NCBI GenBank assembly: GCA_010025655.1
Contig: RGSV01000073.1
Coordinates: 1 to 5,914, forward strand
Reading direction: 5' to 3'
Origin: Acidimicrobiia bacterium
GTDB lineage: Bacteria > Actinomycetota > Acidimicrobiia > Acidimicrobiales > Ilumatobacteraceae
Length of the DNA stretch: 5,914 nucleotides
Made by a program: the position numbers and the translations under genes. The notes beneath the pieces were generated by a model, which was given only the letters and a program-made list of their open reading frames with translations, was not told where the DNA came from and ran no database searches. Positions 1 through 5,286 of the stretch are shown here, in pieces (position 1 is the stretch's first letter; each line of letters opens with the position of its first letter).

Positions 1-501
1 GCGCTCGAGCACGTCGAGTCGAGTGGCGACGACGTGCGGCCGAGTGCCGCGCAGATGCCGACCATCGACGCTGCGCTGAGTGCTGCCGCGGTGCCGAGTT
101 CCGCCGCAGCGCACGACAGTTTTCGCCTCGACGTGCGCGGTGTCGATCACGTCGTGGTGCTCGCCGACGATGTTGAGGCGACATGCGCGATGATCGCCCG
201 CGATTCTGGGGCGCAATTGCGTCGCATGAAGCAAGGCGAGCGTGGCACTCAGGGCTTTCATCGCTGGGGAAGCGTGATTCTTGAAGTGGTCGAGCGACGT
301 CTCGTCGACCCTGATGCGCCACGTGGTGTGTCGAGCTACTGGGGCTTCGTGCTGACGGTCAACAATCTCGACGAGGCGATCGCGCATGTGGGACCCGACG
401 TGCTTGGCGCCGCGCGCCCCGCCGTGCAACCCGAGCGGCGCATCGCCACGGTGCGTCGCGCGGCGAATCTCGGCGTGCCGCTGGCGTTGATGACGCCGTA
501 A
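1..501 (+). CDS. VOC-superfamily (glyoxalase-like) protein, 5' end cut by window edge
   Basis: The frame is open from base 1 to the TAA at 499-501, so the true start is probably upstream; GTG 34 and ATG 55 are possible but lie inside the open frame. The last part forms a VOC module: a first strand G-V-D-H-V-V-V with His encoded at 148-150, then Q-G-F-H-R-W-G, then V-I-L-E-V-V-E with Glu at 283-285. These are the positions where VOC enzymes carry metal ligands. The tail (S-Y-W-G-F-V-L near 340, then VQPERRIATVRR near 424-459) resembles actinobacterial 'VOC family' proteins as I remember them. The first residues (ALEHVESSG) look like the helix AIAHVGPD near the end, suggesting the end of an earlier paired VOC module; this is inference. 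VOC proteins include lyases, dioxygenases and resistance proteins, so the substrate is unknown. It converges on the nuclease gene. Confidence 0.8.
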   Translation, partial: ALEHVESSGDDVRPSAAQMPTIDAALSAAAVPSSAAAHDSFRLDVRGVDHVVVLADDVEATCAMIARDSGAQLRRMKQGERGTQGFHRWGSVILEVVERRLVDPDAPRGVSSYWGFVLTVNNLDEAIAHVGPDVLGAARPAVQPERRIATVRRAANLGVPLALMTP

Positions 502-506
502 CTGCC

Positions 507-573
507 GTCAGCGCACGACCTCGAGCGCTCGTCAGCGCACCACCTCGAACGCTCGTCGGCACGACTGCGAGCC
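507..573. repeat. 24-bp tandem repeat, two copies plus a decayed third
   Basis: Copy one is 507-530 and copy two 531-554. They differ at 2 of 24 positions. A third, partial copy starts at 555 (GTCGGCACGAC). The unit contains the palindrome CGAGCGCTCG (522-531), which is degraded in copy two. It begins six bases after the VOC stop codon and fills most of the gap before the convergent nuclease gene. Role unknown; it may be simple slippage duplication. Confidence 0.8.
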
Positions 574-583
574 TTAGCTTGCG
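566..583. terminator. hairpin between convergent genes, possible shared terminator
   Basis: GCGAGC (567-572) pairs with GCTTGC (577-582) through five Watson-Crick pairs and one G-T pair around a 4-base CTTA loop. A further T-G wobble lies outside. It sits 3 bases beyond the nuclease stop codon and downstream of the VOC stop. There is no T-tract on either side, so intrinsic termination is plausible only in the GC-rich, U-poor style seen in actinobacteria. Confidence 0.4.
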
Positions 584-586
584 CTG

Positions 587-1528
587 CTAGTAGTCGTCGT
601 CAATGTCGCGTGAGAGAAAGGCGATTCCCTCGGCGCACGACGTGTTGAGCGGACACCACCGGCAGTGCGCAGCCGGGCGCTTGGTGGGTTCTCGACCGTC
701 GAGTTCGAGGGCCACGATGGTGCGAATGCCGTCGACGACGCGGCGCACCGCCGCCTGCAAGACGCCTTCTGATACCTCTTCGACATCGGCGCGAGCAGCA
801 GCCAGCGAGTACGTCGCGAGTCGGCGTGGAGCCATTCCACTACGCAGCGCTTCAACCAATGCGTAGAAGCGCAGGTCTTCGCGATGCGAAGCGTGTAGCC
901 CGCCGCTCTTTACGTCGATGATCACCTTCTGATCGGCGGTGCCGAGCGTGAGGTCAGAACGTGTGCCGAGCACGATGGCGCCACCGAACATCTCATAGCG
1001 TGCGGCCGACTCGGTGACCGGTCGCCACGCAGGTTTGAGGCGCGGGAAGCATTCTTCGAATCGCGTGTACATGTCGACCACATAGCTGCGCAGCTGAGCG
1101 CGATCACCCTCGCTCAACGCGGCGAGATAGTCAGCGATGTTGTGGTTTGAATCGGCAAGTCGCGCGATGGCTTCATCGACAATGTCGGCAGGCACGGTGT
1201 CGCCCCGCCAGTGCACGCCGAGTTCAACTGCCTTATGCAACACGGTTCCTTTGGCGATGTTCGGATTCCACTCGAACGTGTCGCGCGCAGCCATATGTTG
1301 TGCCTCGCAGCCGTGCACCGTATTCAGCTTTTGCTTGCTCACCCAAAGCGCCTTGTCGGGTGTGTAACGCCCAGCCACATCAGCTAACTCGTCGGTGATG
1401 CGGGTGCGCACGGTGTCGACCACGCTGCGGGGCAGTGGCACCCAGTCGGGTGACTTGCCCAGTGCATCGAGCACCGCTTGTTGCATCGGGTTGTAGTCGG
1501 GTTCAGGAGTCGGGGTCGGTGCTGTCAT
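587..1528 (-). CDS. PD-(D/E)XK nuclease, RecB/Cas4-like, with Fe-S cysteine set
   Basis: This 313-residue protein carries the ordered landmarks of RecB/AddB/Cas4-type nucleases. Cys74 is in VHGCE. His98 is in GTVLHKAVE. Asp192 is in TRSDLT. The core D-V-K (Asp205, Lys207) is in VIIDVKSGG. A DLRFYALVEAL helix provides Tyr222. The C-terminal HCRWCPLNTSC gives Cys289, Cys292 and Cys298. One early cysteine plus a late C-x2-C-x5-C is the arrangement that binds a 4Fe-4S cluster in AddB and Cas4. The expected activity is Mg-dependent, end-directed DNA cleavage, probably in repair or recombination; the substrate and partner are inference. No helicase or cas gene is in the window. ATG 1528 (MTAPTPTPEP) is chosen, with weak GAGAA upstream. 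GTG 1561 would add 11 residues that lie within the divergent intergenic region. The proline-rich first 10 residues are probably disordered. Confidence 0.88.
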   Translation of the reverse strand: MTAPTPTPEPDYNPMQQAVLDALGKSPDWVPLPRSVVDTVRTRITDELADVAGRYTPDKALWVSKQKLNTVHGCEAQHMAARDTFEWNPNIAKGTVLHKAVELGVHWRGDTVPADIVDEAIARLADSNHNIADYLAALSEGDRAQLRSYVVDMYTRFEECFPRLKPAWRPVTESAARYEMFGGAIVLGTRSDLTLGTADQKVIIDVKSGGLHASHREDLRFYALVEALRSGMAPRRLATYSLAAARADVEEVSEGVLQAAVRRVVDGIRTIVALELDGREPTKRPAAHCRWCPLNTSCAEGIAFLSRDIDDDY

Positions 1529-1541
1529 CGCGTTCTCACGA

Positions 1542-1551
1542 GTTGCGCAAC
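1542..1551. promoter_or_regulatory. 10-bp palindrome in divergent intergenic region
   Basis: GTTGCGCAAC is a perfect inverted repeat in the 59-base gap between the two divergent starts (1528 minus, 1588 plus). Its position suits a shared operator, but it is short and GC-rich, so it may be chance. I saw no convincing -35/-10 pair in this gap. Confidence 0.25.
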
Positions 1552-1587
1552 CGTACTGCACCCGTGCGACATGATGATCGGTTCCCC

Positions 1588-1962
1588 ATGCAGACCATCA
1601 ACGACGACCTGAGCGCGACGGAGTTCGCCGCTGTCGCGCGCGTCTTGGCGCAAGCAGCAGTGGCGCTTGACCTTGTCGCGCCAGGGTTTCGCACGCCGCC
1701 ACGCATCGTGGGGGTCGATCGCACGTTGCGACGGTTCGCGCCAACATTGGGCGGGCCAACTGTGTCGCACTCAACGTCTGGCGCACGGCCCGGAGGCGTG
1801 GTCTCCGTGGTGATCAAAGGTCGCCCCCTCGCGGCAGTGGTTGCCGACATGATTGAGGGCGTGGTAGTGCTCAATCAACTGTCACCGGCTGAATCGGCAC
1901 ACGTTCGTGCGGCGTTGTGGCGAGCGCTCGATGCGACGAGCACCGCTCGCGACGTAGCCTGA
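1588..1962 (+). CDS. hypothetical protein, 124 residues
   Basis: I do not recognise this family. The protein starts MQTINDDLSATEFAAVARVL, an acidic then helical segment (about residues 6-30). A basic, proline-containing middle follows (FRTPPRIVGVDRTLRRF). Next comes a possible beta segment GGVVSVVIKGRPLAAVV (about 70-86), and the protein ends with a helix after the N-cap-like LSPAES. There is no signal peptide, membrane span or cysteine, so it is probably a small soluble cytoplasmic protein. ATG 1588 is chosen because the open frame upstream (to 1435) would overlap the divergent nuclease gene and has an implausible composition; GTG 1564 would add 8 residues. No Shine-Dalgarno motif is evident, so the message may be leaderless. 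Codon use is GC-rich like its left-hand neighbours. Divergence from the nuclease suggests, but does not prove, linked regulation. Confidence 0.7.
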   Translation: MQTINDDLSATEFAAVARVLAQAAVALDLVAPGFRTPPRIVGVDRTLRRFAPTLGGPTVSHSTSGARPGGVVSVVIKGRPLAAVVADMIEGVVVLNQLSPAESAHVRAALWRALDATSTARDVA

Positions 1963-1966
1963 CCAA

Positions 1967-1985
1967 GAGCGAGCAACGTTCGCTC
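1967..1985 (+). terminator. hairpin between the 124-residue gene and tRNA-Leu
   Basis: GAGCGA (1967-1972) and TCGCTC (1980-1985) form a perfect 6-bp stem around a 7-base loop. It lies four bases after the stop codon and seven bases before the tRNA. With no T-run, it could be a weak terminator or a structure in a shared transcript that guides tRNA 5' processing. The closeness suggests read-through from the upstream gene into the tRNA. Confidence 0.3.
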
Positions 1986-1992
1986 GCGCACT

Positions 1993-2077
1993 GCCCGGGT
2001 GGCGGAATGGTAGACGCGGGGGGCTTAAACCCCCCTGACGAGAAATCGTCGTGTGGGTTCGACTCCCGCCCCGGGCA
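1993..2077 (+). tRNA. tRNA-Leu (anticodon UAA)
   Basis: A complete class II cloverleaf. The acceptor stem is GCCCGGG (1993-1999) paired with CCCGGGC (2070-2076), with discriminator A at 2077. The D arm GCGGAATGGTAGACGC contains the GG pair. The anticodon stem GGGGG/CCCCC holds the loop CTTAAAC with anticodon TAA (2026-2028). The long variable arm has stem GACGA/TCGTC, as expected for leucine. The T arm GTGGG-TTCGACT-CCCGC has one wobble. The bases after A73 are CAC, so CCA is not encoded and would be added by the CCA-adding enzyme. It reads UUA and, by wobble, UUG codons. Confidence 0.97.
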
Positions 2078-2131
2078 CACGGCACATCGCCCCGGGCACA
2101 CGGCTCCGTCGCCACGGGCCCACCGCTTCGT
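2067..2131 (+). repeat. three near-tandem copies of the tRNA-Leu 3' end
   Basis: CGCCCCGGGCACACGGC occurs exactly at 2067-2083, where it is the end of the tRNA gene plus 6 bases, and again at 2088-2104. A third copy at 2110-2131 matches 18 of 22 positions of copy two. The periods are 21 and 22 bases. Copies two and three lie outside the mature tRNA, between it and the M20 gene. Copy two keeps the acceptor-strand sequence CCCGGGC intact, so it could compete for the tRNA 5' acceptor strand. Confidence 0.85.
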
Positions 2132-2156
2132 CGGGCGACGATCGCCTACGCCCGAC
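2130..2156 (+). terminator. GC-rich hairpin after tRNA-Leu
   Basis: GTCGGGCG (2130-2137) is perfectly complementary to CGCCCGAC (2149-2156), giving an 8-bp stem with an 11-base loop. It lies 13 bases before the M20 start codon and after the tRNA repeats. There is no following T-tract. It may end the tRNA transcript, or be a leader structure that affects translation of the peptidase. Confidence 0.35.
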
Positions 2157-2169
2157 AGACTGTAAGAAC

Positions 2170-3318
2170 ATGGCACTCACCGAAACCGACGTGCGTACCC
2201 CCGCGCAGATTCGCGCCGCGCTTGACGCACAACTCGACGTGATGATCAACGACGTGGCCGACTTTGTCAACTGCGAGTCGCCATCGCTTGAGATCGACCG
2301 ATTGCGGGCGAGCGCCGAATGGCTCTCGGCGTTGATGACTCGCGTACTCGGTAAAGCACCACAGATCATCGAGAGCGAACGTGGCCCACACGTGCACTGG
2401 AAGGGCAGTGACAGCACCAAGGTGCTGATCGTCGGTCATCACGACACGGTGTTTCCACTCGGCACGGTGGCGCGTCGGCCGTTTACTCGCGACGGCAACA
2501 TCGGTCGTGGCCCCGGGATCTTTGACATGAAGACCGGCATCGTGCAGGCGATCTACGGGGTGGCGGCGGTGAAAGAGTGGTATCACACGGAGATCCTCAT
2601 CACTGCCGACGAAGAAGTTGGCTCGCATGCATCGCGCGTGTTGTTGGAAGAGCGTGCCAAGGCAACGGGTGCAGTCCTCGTGCTCGAACCGAGCGCCGAT
2701 GGCGGAGCTTTGAAGACTGCACGCAAGGGCACGGGCACCTTTGTCGTTGAAGTCATGGGTCGGGCAGCGCACGCAGGGCTCGAGCCAGAAAAAGGCATCA
2801 ACGCGCTGGTCGAACTCGCCGCCCAGGTGCCGCGCATCGCCGCACTTGCCCGACCTGAGATCGGCACGACCGTGACGCCGACGGTGGCAAAAGTTGGAAC
2901 CGCTGACAACGTGGTGCCAGAGCACGCGAAGTTCGCCGTCGACGTGCGCTGTGTGCTGCCCGAGGAAAAAGACCGCCTCGAGCGCGAGATGGCCGCGCTC
3001 ACACCGACCCTGCCCGGGGCGCACATCACCGTGTCTGGCGGCATGAATCGTCCTCCGTTGCATGAGTCGATGACCACGCAGTTGTTCGGCGTCGCGCAGA
3101 GAGTGGCGTTGGAGTTTGGCATCAACGACCTGCAAGGTGTCGCCGTGGGCGGCGGCAGCGACGGCAACATCACTGCGGCAGTCGGCGTGCGCACGCTCGA
3201 TGGTCTCGGTGCGGTAGGCGGAGGCGCCCACGCCGAGAGCGAGCACGTGCGACTCGACCTCATGCCCGAACGCGCGGCATTGGTCGCCGGTCTCATTCAG
3301 GCCATCGTCAACTCGTAG
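2170..3318 (+). CDS. M20-family zinc metallopeptidase, glutamate carboxypeptidase-like
   Basis: This 382-residue cytosolic enzyme has no signal peptide and shows every landmark of the M20 di-zinc family. His90 and Asp92 are in VLIVGHHDTV. The bridging Asp119 is in GIFDMKTG. Glu148 (general base) and Glu149 (ligand) are in TADEEVGS. Glu173 is in VLEPSADG, and His354 is in GGGAHAESEHV. The dimerisation-domain motif GRAAHAGLEPEKG includes His201. The length and the LEPSADG and GGGSDGN segments resemble carboxypeptidase G2-type members, which hydrolyse C-terminal glutamate or related amide bonds. The true substrate is not readable from sequence; aminoacylases and di- or tripeptidases share this fold. 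ATG 2170 is chosen since the longer frame (from 2053) would begin inside tRNA-Leu. The ribosome site is weak (GTAAG). It probably shares an operon with the acyltransferase four bases downstream. Confidence 0.95.
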   Translation: MALTETDVRTPAQIRAALDAQLDVMINDVADFVNCESPSLEIDRLRASAEWLSALMTRVLGKAPQIIESERGPHVHWKGSDSTKVLIVGHHDTVFPLGTVARRPFTRDGNIGRGPGIFDMKTGIVQAIYGVAAVKEWYHTEILITADEEVGSHASRVLLEERAKATGAVLVLEPSADGGALKTARKGTGTFVVEVMGRAAHAGLEPEKGINALVELAAQVPRIAALARPEIGTTVTPTVAKVGTADNVVPEHAKFAVDVRCVLPEEKDRLEREMAALTPTLPGAHITVSGGMNRPPLHESMTTQLFGVAQRVALEFGINDLQGVAVGGGSDGNITAAVGVRTLDGLGAVGGGAHAESEHVRLDLMPERAALVAGLIQAIVNS

Positions 3319-3322
3319 CGCC

Positions 3323-4804
3323 GTGCGTCAGCTCTCGGGGCTCGATGCAACGTTCTTGCATATGGAGACGTCGACCACGTTCGGTCACGTGTCGGGGTTG
3401 GCGCTCTACACCCGCCCGTCACTCGACTTTGATCCGTATGCCGTGGTGCTCGAGCGGTTCGCCGCGCTCGCTGGTCGCGTCGAGCCGTTGCATCAGAAAC
3501 TGCTCGAGGTGCCGTTCGGCATCGATCATCCGTATTGGGTGGTCGACAACGAGTTCGACCTCAAGTTCCATGTGCGGCACCTCGGCTTGGCGCCGCCCGG
3601 CGACGAACAGCAGCTCTCCGATCAGGTCGCGCGCATTTTTGGTCGCGCACTCGATCGCACGCGACCGCTGTGGGAGGTGTACGTCATCGAGGGTCTGGCC
3701 GACGGTCGGTGGGCGCTCATGACCAAGTTCCACCATTCGGCCATCGATGGCGGTGCGGGTGTCGTGCTACTCAACATGTTGACTGACACGTCGCCCGATG
3801 CCACACCCGACCTGACGCCGACGCCAATCGTCGCCGAGACGCCGCCCTCGGCGGGGGAGTTGCTGCAGCGCGGCATTTCGAAACTCGTCACCAACCCAGT
3901 GCGTACGCTGCGATTGCAGTTGCGTGTTGCGCAAGGCATCGCCGACTCGTTGGGCATTCGCCCCGCGAGTGAAGTTACACGGCAGGTGCGTCGCACGTTG
4001 CGTGGCATCACGCGGCGGCCCGACGAAGAGAATCCGACCGCCGAGCAGCGCGTGCGACTGCCGCTCAACCCCGCACCGGCAACACCGTGGAACAAGACCA
4101 TCACCGCCCACCGTCGGTTCGCGATGCGCTCGGCGTCGCTCGACACGGTGCGCGCGCTGAAAAAGGCGTCAGGTGGCACCGTAAACGACATCGTCATGGC
4201 GGTGTGCACCGGTGCGCTTCGTTCATATCTGCTGCGCCACGACGCACTGCCCGACCGACCATTACGGGCGATGGTGCCCGTGTCATTTCGCACGGGCGCC
4301 GAGGAAGTTCCGTGGACGAACATGGTCACCGGCATCATCGCCGACCTGCCCACTGACACGGCCGACCCGCGCGAGCGTGTGCAGCGTTGCCACGAAGCAA
4401 TGGAATCTGCCAAGCGTCAGTTCGAACTGATTCCCGCCGACACCATCGCCGAGGGAGCGCATGCGACTTCGCCGATTCTCGCCACGGCCGCGACGCGTTT
4501 GGCATCGCGACTGCGCTGGGCAGATCGCGCGAACCTGCTGCCCAACAATGTGGTCATCTCCAACGTGCCGGGGCCGCGCACGCCGTTGTGGCTAGGTGGT
4601 GCGCAGATGGAGAACTACATCCCCATCTCGATTGTCACCGACGGCATGGGTCTCAACATCACCGTGCACAGTTACCTCGATCGGCTTGCTTTCGGGCTCA
4701 TCGCCTGCCGCGATCTCGTGCCCGATTTGTGGGAGTTGCTCGACATGCACTTCGACGAGCTGGCGTTGCTCTGTGACACCTATGGCGTGCCACTGGGGAA
4801 GTAG
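3323..4804 (+). CDS. wax ester synthase / acyl-CoA:diacylglycerol acyltransferase (WS/DGAT)
   Basis: This 493-residue protein belongs to the bacterial WS/DGAT family, which transfers acyl groups from acyl-CoA to diacylglycerol or fatty alcohols to make triacylglycerol or wax ester, typically at the inner face of the membrane and on lipid inclusions. The N-terminus LSGLDATFLHMET is the family opening and supports GTG 3323 as start. PLWEVYVIEGL precedes the catalytic HHSAIDG (His137, His138, Asp142). The C-terminal domain has GGTVNDIVMAVCTGALRSYL, MVPVSFR and NNVVISNVPGPR, then a TDGMGLNITVHSYLD segment. Nothing is missing, and the length is normal to slightly long. It begins four bases after the M20 stop with no clear Shine-Dalgarno, so translational coupling is likely. 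Actinobacteria often carry several paralogues, so TAG versus wax specificity is open. Its stop codon is nine bases before a tRNA-Arg fragment; the C-terminus looks complete. Confidence 0.97.
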   Translation: MRQLSGLDATFLHMETSTTFGHVSGLALYTRPSLDFDPYAVVLERFAALAGRVEPLHQKLLEVPFGIDHPYWVVDNEFDLKFHVRHLGLAPPGDEQQLSDQVARIFGRALDRTRPLWEVYVIEGLADGRWALMTKFHHSAIDGGAGVVLLNMLTDTSPDATPDLTPTPIVAETPPSAGELLQRGISKLVTNPVRTLRLQLRVAQGIADSLGIRPASEVTRQVRRTLRGITRRPDEENPTAEQRVRLPLNPAPATPWNKTITAHRRFAMRSASLDTVRALKKASGGTVNDIVMAVCTGALRSYLLRHDALPDRPLRAMVPVSFRTGAEEVPWTNMVTGIIADLPTDTADPRERVQRCHEAMESAKRQFELIPADTIAEGAHATSPILATAATRLASRLRWADRANLLPNNVVISNVPGPRTPLWLGGAQMENYIPISIVTDGMGLNITVHSYLDRLAFGLIACRDLVPDLWELLDMHFDELALLCDTYGVPLGK

Positions 4805-4813
4805 ACCGACGGC

Positions 4814-4858
4814 TTCCTAAACCGCAGGTCGCAGGTTCGATTCCTGCCGGGGGCGCCA
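4814..4858 (+). tRNA. 3' half of tRNA-Arg(CCU), probable integration (att) site remnant
   Basis: From left to right: anticodon loop TTCCTAA (4814-4820, anticodon CCT), stem strand ACCGC, variable loop AGGTC, T arm GCAGG-TTCGATT-CCTGC, acceptor strand CGGGGGC (4848-4854), discriminator G and an encoded CCA. The 5' half is missing. The bases before the loop (ACGGC) pair with ACCGC at only 3 of 5 positions, no GCCCCCG acceptor strand lies at the expected distance, and that space is WS/DGAT coding sequence. A 45-base fragment from anticodon to CCA is the typical identity segment left when tyrosine integrases use tRNA genes. It should not give a functional tRNA. It sits at the step from high to lower GC. 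Confidence 0.85.
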
Positions 4859-4871
4859 AGTACAGCAAGAT

Positions 4872-4903
4872 TCCGAGGTTGAACCGAATGGTTGAATCTC
4901 GGA
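4872..4903. other. long imperfect palindrome (hairpin) beside the att-like fragment
   Basis: TCCGAGGTTGAACC (4872-4885) and GGTTGAATCTCGGA (4890-4903) form a 14-bp stem with one G-G mismatch and one G-T pair around a GAAT loop. It starts 14 bases after the tRNA CCA. Only TTT follows, so it is at best a weak terminator for the WS/DGAT transcript. A protein-binding site in an attachment region is an alternative. Confidence 0.6.
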
Positions 4904-4923
4904 TTTGGGAACAATTTGGGAAC
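4903..4923 (+). repeat. two ATTTGGGAAC direct repeats, 11-bp spacing
   Basis: ATTTGGGAAC occurs at 4903-4912 and 4914-4923, one DNA turn apart, 45 bases after the tRNA fragment. Short phased direct repeats next to an att core are the usual form of arm-type integrase or excisionase sites. The protein is not in the window, so this assignment is inference. Confidence 0.6.
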
Positions 4924-4956
4924 TCCTCATACTCGCCAGGTCTGGGGTAGCAACAC

Positions 4957-4989
4957 TTACAAACCTCCAGATCGTGTTACAAGGTCCAG
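4957..4989 (+). promoter_or_regulatory. direct-repeat pair upstream of the 81-residue gene
   Basis: TTACAA-ACC-TCCAG (4957-4970) and TTACAA-GG-TCCAG (4977-4989) start 20 bases apart, about two helical turns. A small palindrome CCAG-GT-CTGG (4936-4945) lies just upstream. The repeats are 37-69 bases before the ATG at 5026, a suitable place for an operator or activator site. I could not identify a strong -35/-10 pair here. Confidence 0.35.
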
Positions 4990-5025
4990 AGTTCACAATT
5001 CGTTGGCCTGCGTAGGCTCGGATTC

Positions 5026-5271
5026 ATGAGAGTCCTACTTGTGTTACTCGCGGCCGGTTTTGGGGGATTGTTGTTCGTGAAAGACTGGACCAAGTCAAAG
5101 CTGAGTCCTGGCTCGGCAGCTGATCTCGATTTCAGAATTGAGCGTGCTTGGCAGGCTCAGCAGAAATCAATCGGCACACACGGATACCAATCCGACGAGT
5201 ACAACCGATTGAACAAGATCTGGGAAGAACTAAAGGCGGAACGCGAAGCGAAATTCGGTAAGAAGTTCTAG
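5026..5271 (+). CDS. hypothetical small membrane-anchored protein, 81 residues
   Basis: Family not recognised. An N-terminal hydrophobic segment (VLLVLLAAGFGGLLFV, residues 3-18) could be a single membrane anchor or an uncleaved signal; no lipobox or clear cleavage site is seen. It is followed by KDWTKSK and then a highly charged, probably helical region from about residue 33 to the end (DLDFRIERAWQAQQK, then YNRLNKIWEELKAEREAKF), which may form a coiled coil. The tail is strongly basic (FGKKF). ATG 5026 is the first sensible start; the Shine-Dalgarno is poor (TAGG nine bases upstream). Base composition is near 50 percent GC, unlike the left-hand genes, supporting transfer. The next gene begins 15 bases downstream on the same strand, so the two probably form an operon. 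Being small and unknown, it could still be a non-coding open frame, but its composition is protein-like. Confidence 0.65.
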   Translation: MRVLLVLLAAGFGGLLFVKDWTKSKLSPGSAADLDFRIERAWQAQQKSIGTHGYQSDEYNRLNKIWEELKAEREAKFGKKF

Positions 5272-5286
5272 TTCCTGCAGTGAGTA

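Noticed and set aside
507..554. CRISPR-like repeats
   Set aside because: The 24-bp units are directly adjacent without spacers and there are only two clear copies.
587..1528. Cas4 in a CRISPR locus
   Set aside because: The motifs are Cas4/AddB-like, but there is no array and no other cas gene in the window; a general RecB-type nuclease is the safer call.
1435..1587. 51-codon upstream extension of the 124-residue gene
   Set aside because: It overlaps the divergent nuclease start and the peptide looks like a GC-rich shadow; ATG 1588 fits better.
2053..2169. 39-codon upstream extension of the M20 gene
   Set aside because: It would start within the T arm of tRNA-Leu and translate the 3' repeats; the M20 domain begins after ATG 2170.
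2146..3246. 366-codon open frame on the minus strand
   Set aside because: It lies wholly opposite the M20 gene, which carries every family motif. The antisense product is rich in His, Arg and Ala without recognisable motifs, as expected for a high-GC shadow frame.
3622..4413. 263-codon minus-strand open frame
   Set aside because: Antisense to the WS/DGAT gene including its catalytic HHSAIDG; composition is Ser/Arg-rich with no motif.
4783..4858. Complete functional tRNA-Arg
   Set aside because: No 5' acceptor strand complementary to CGGGGGC, no D arm, only 3 of 5 anticodon-stem pairs, and the space is the WS/DGAT coding end.
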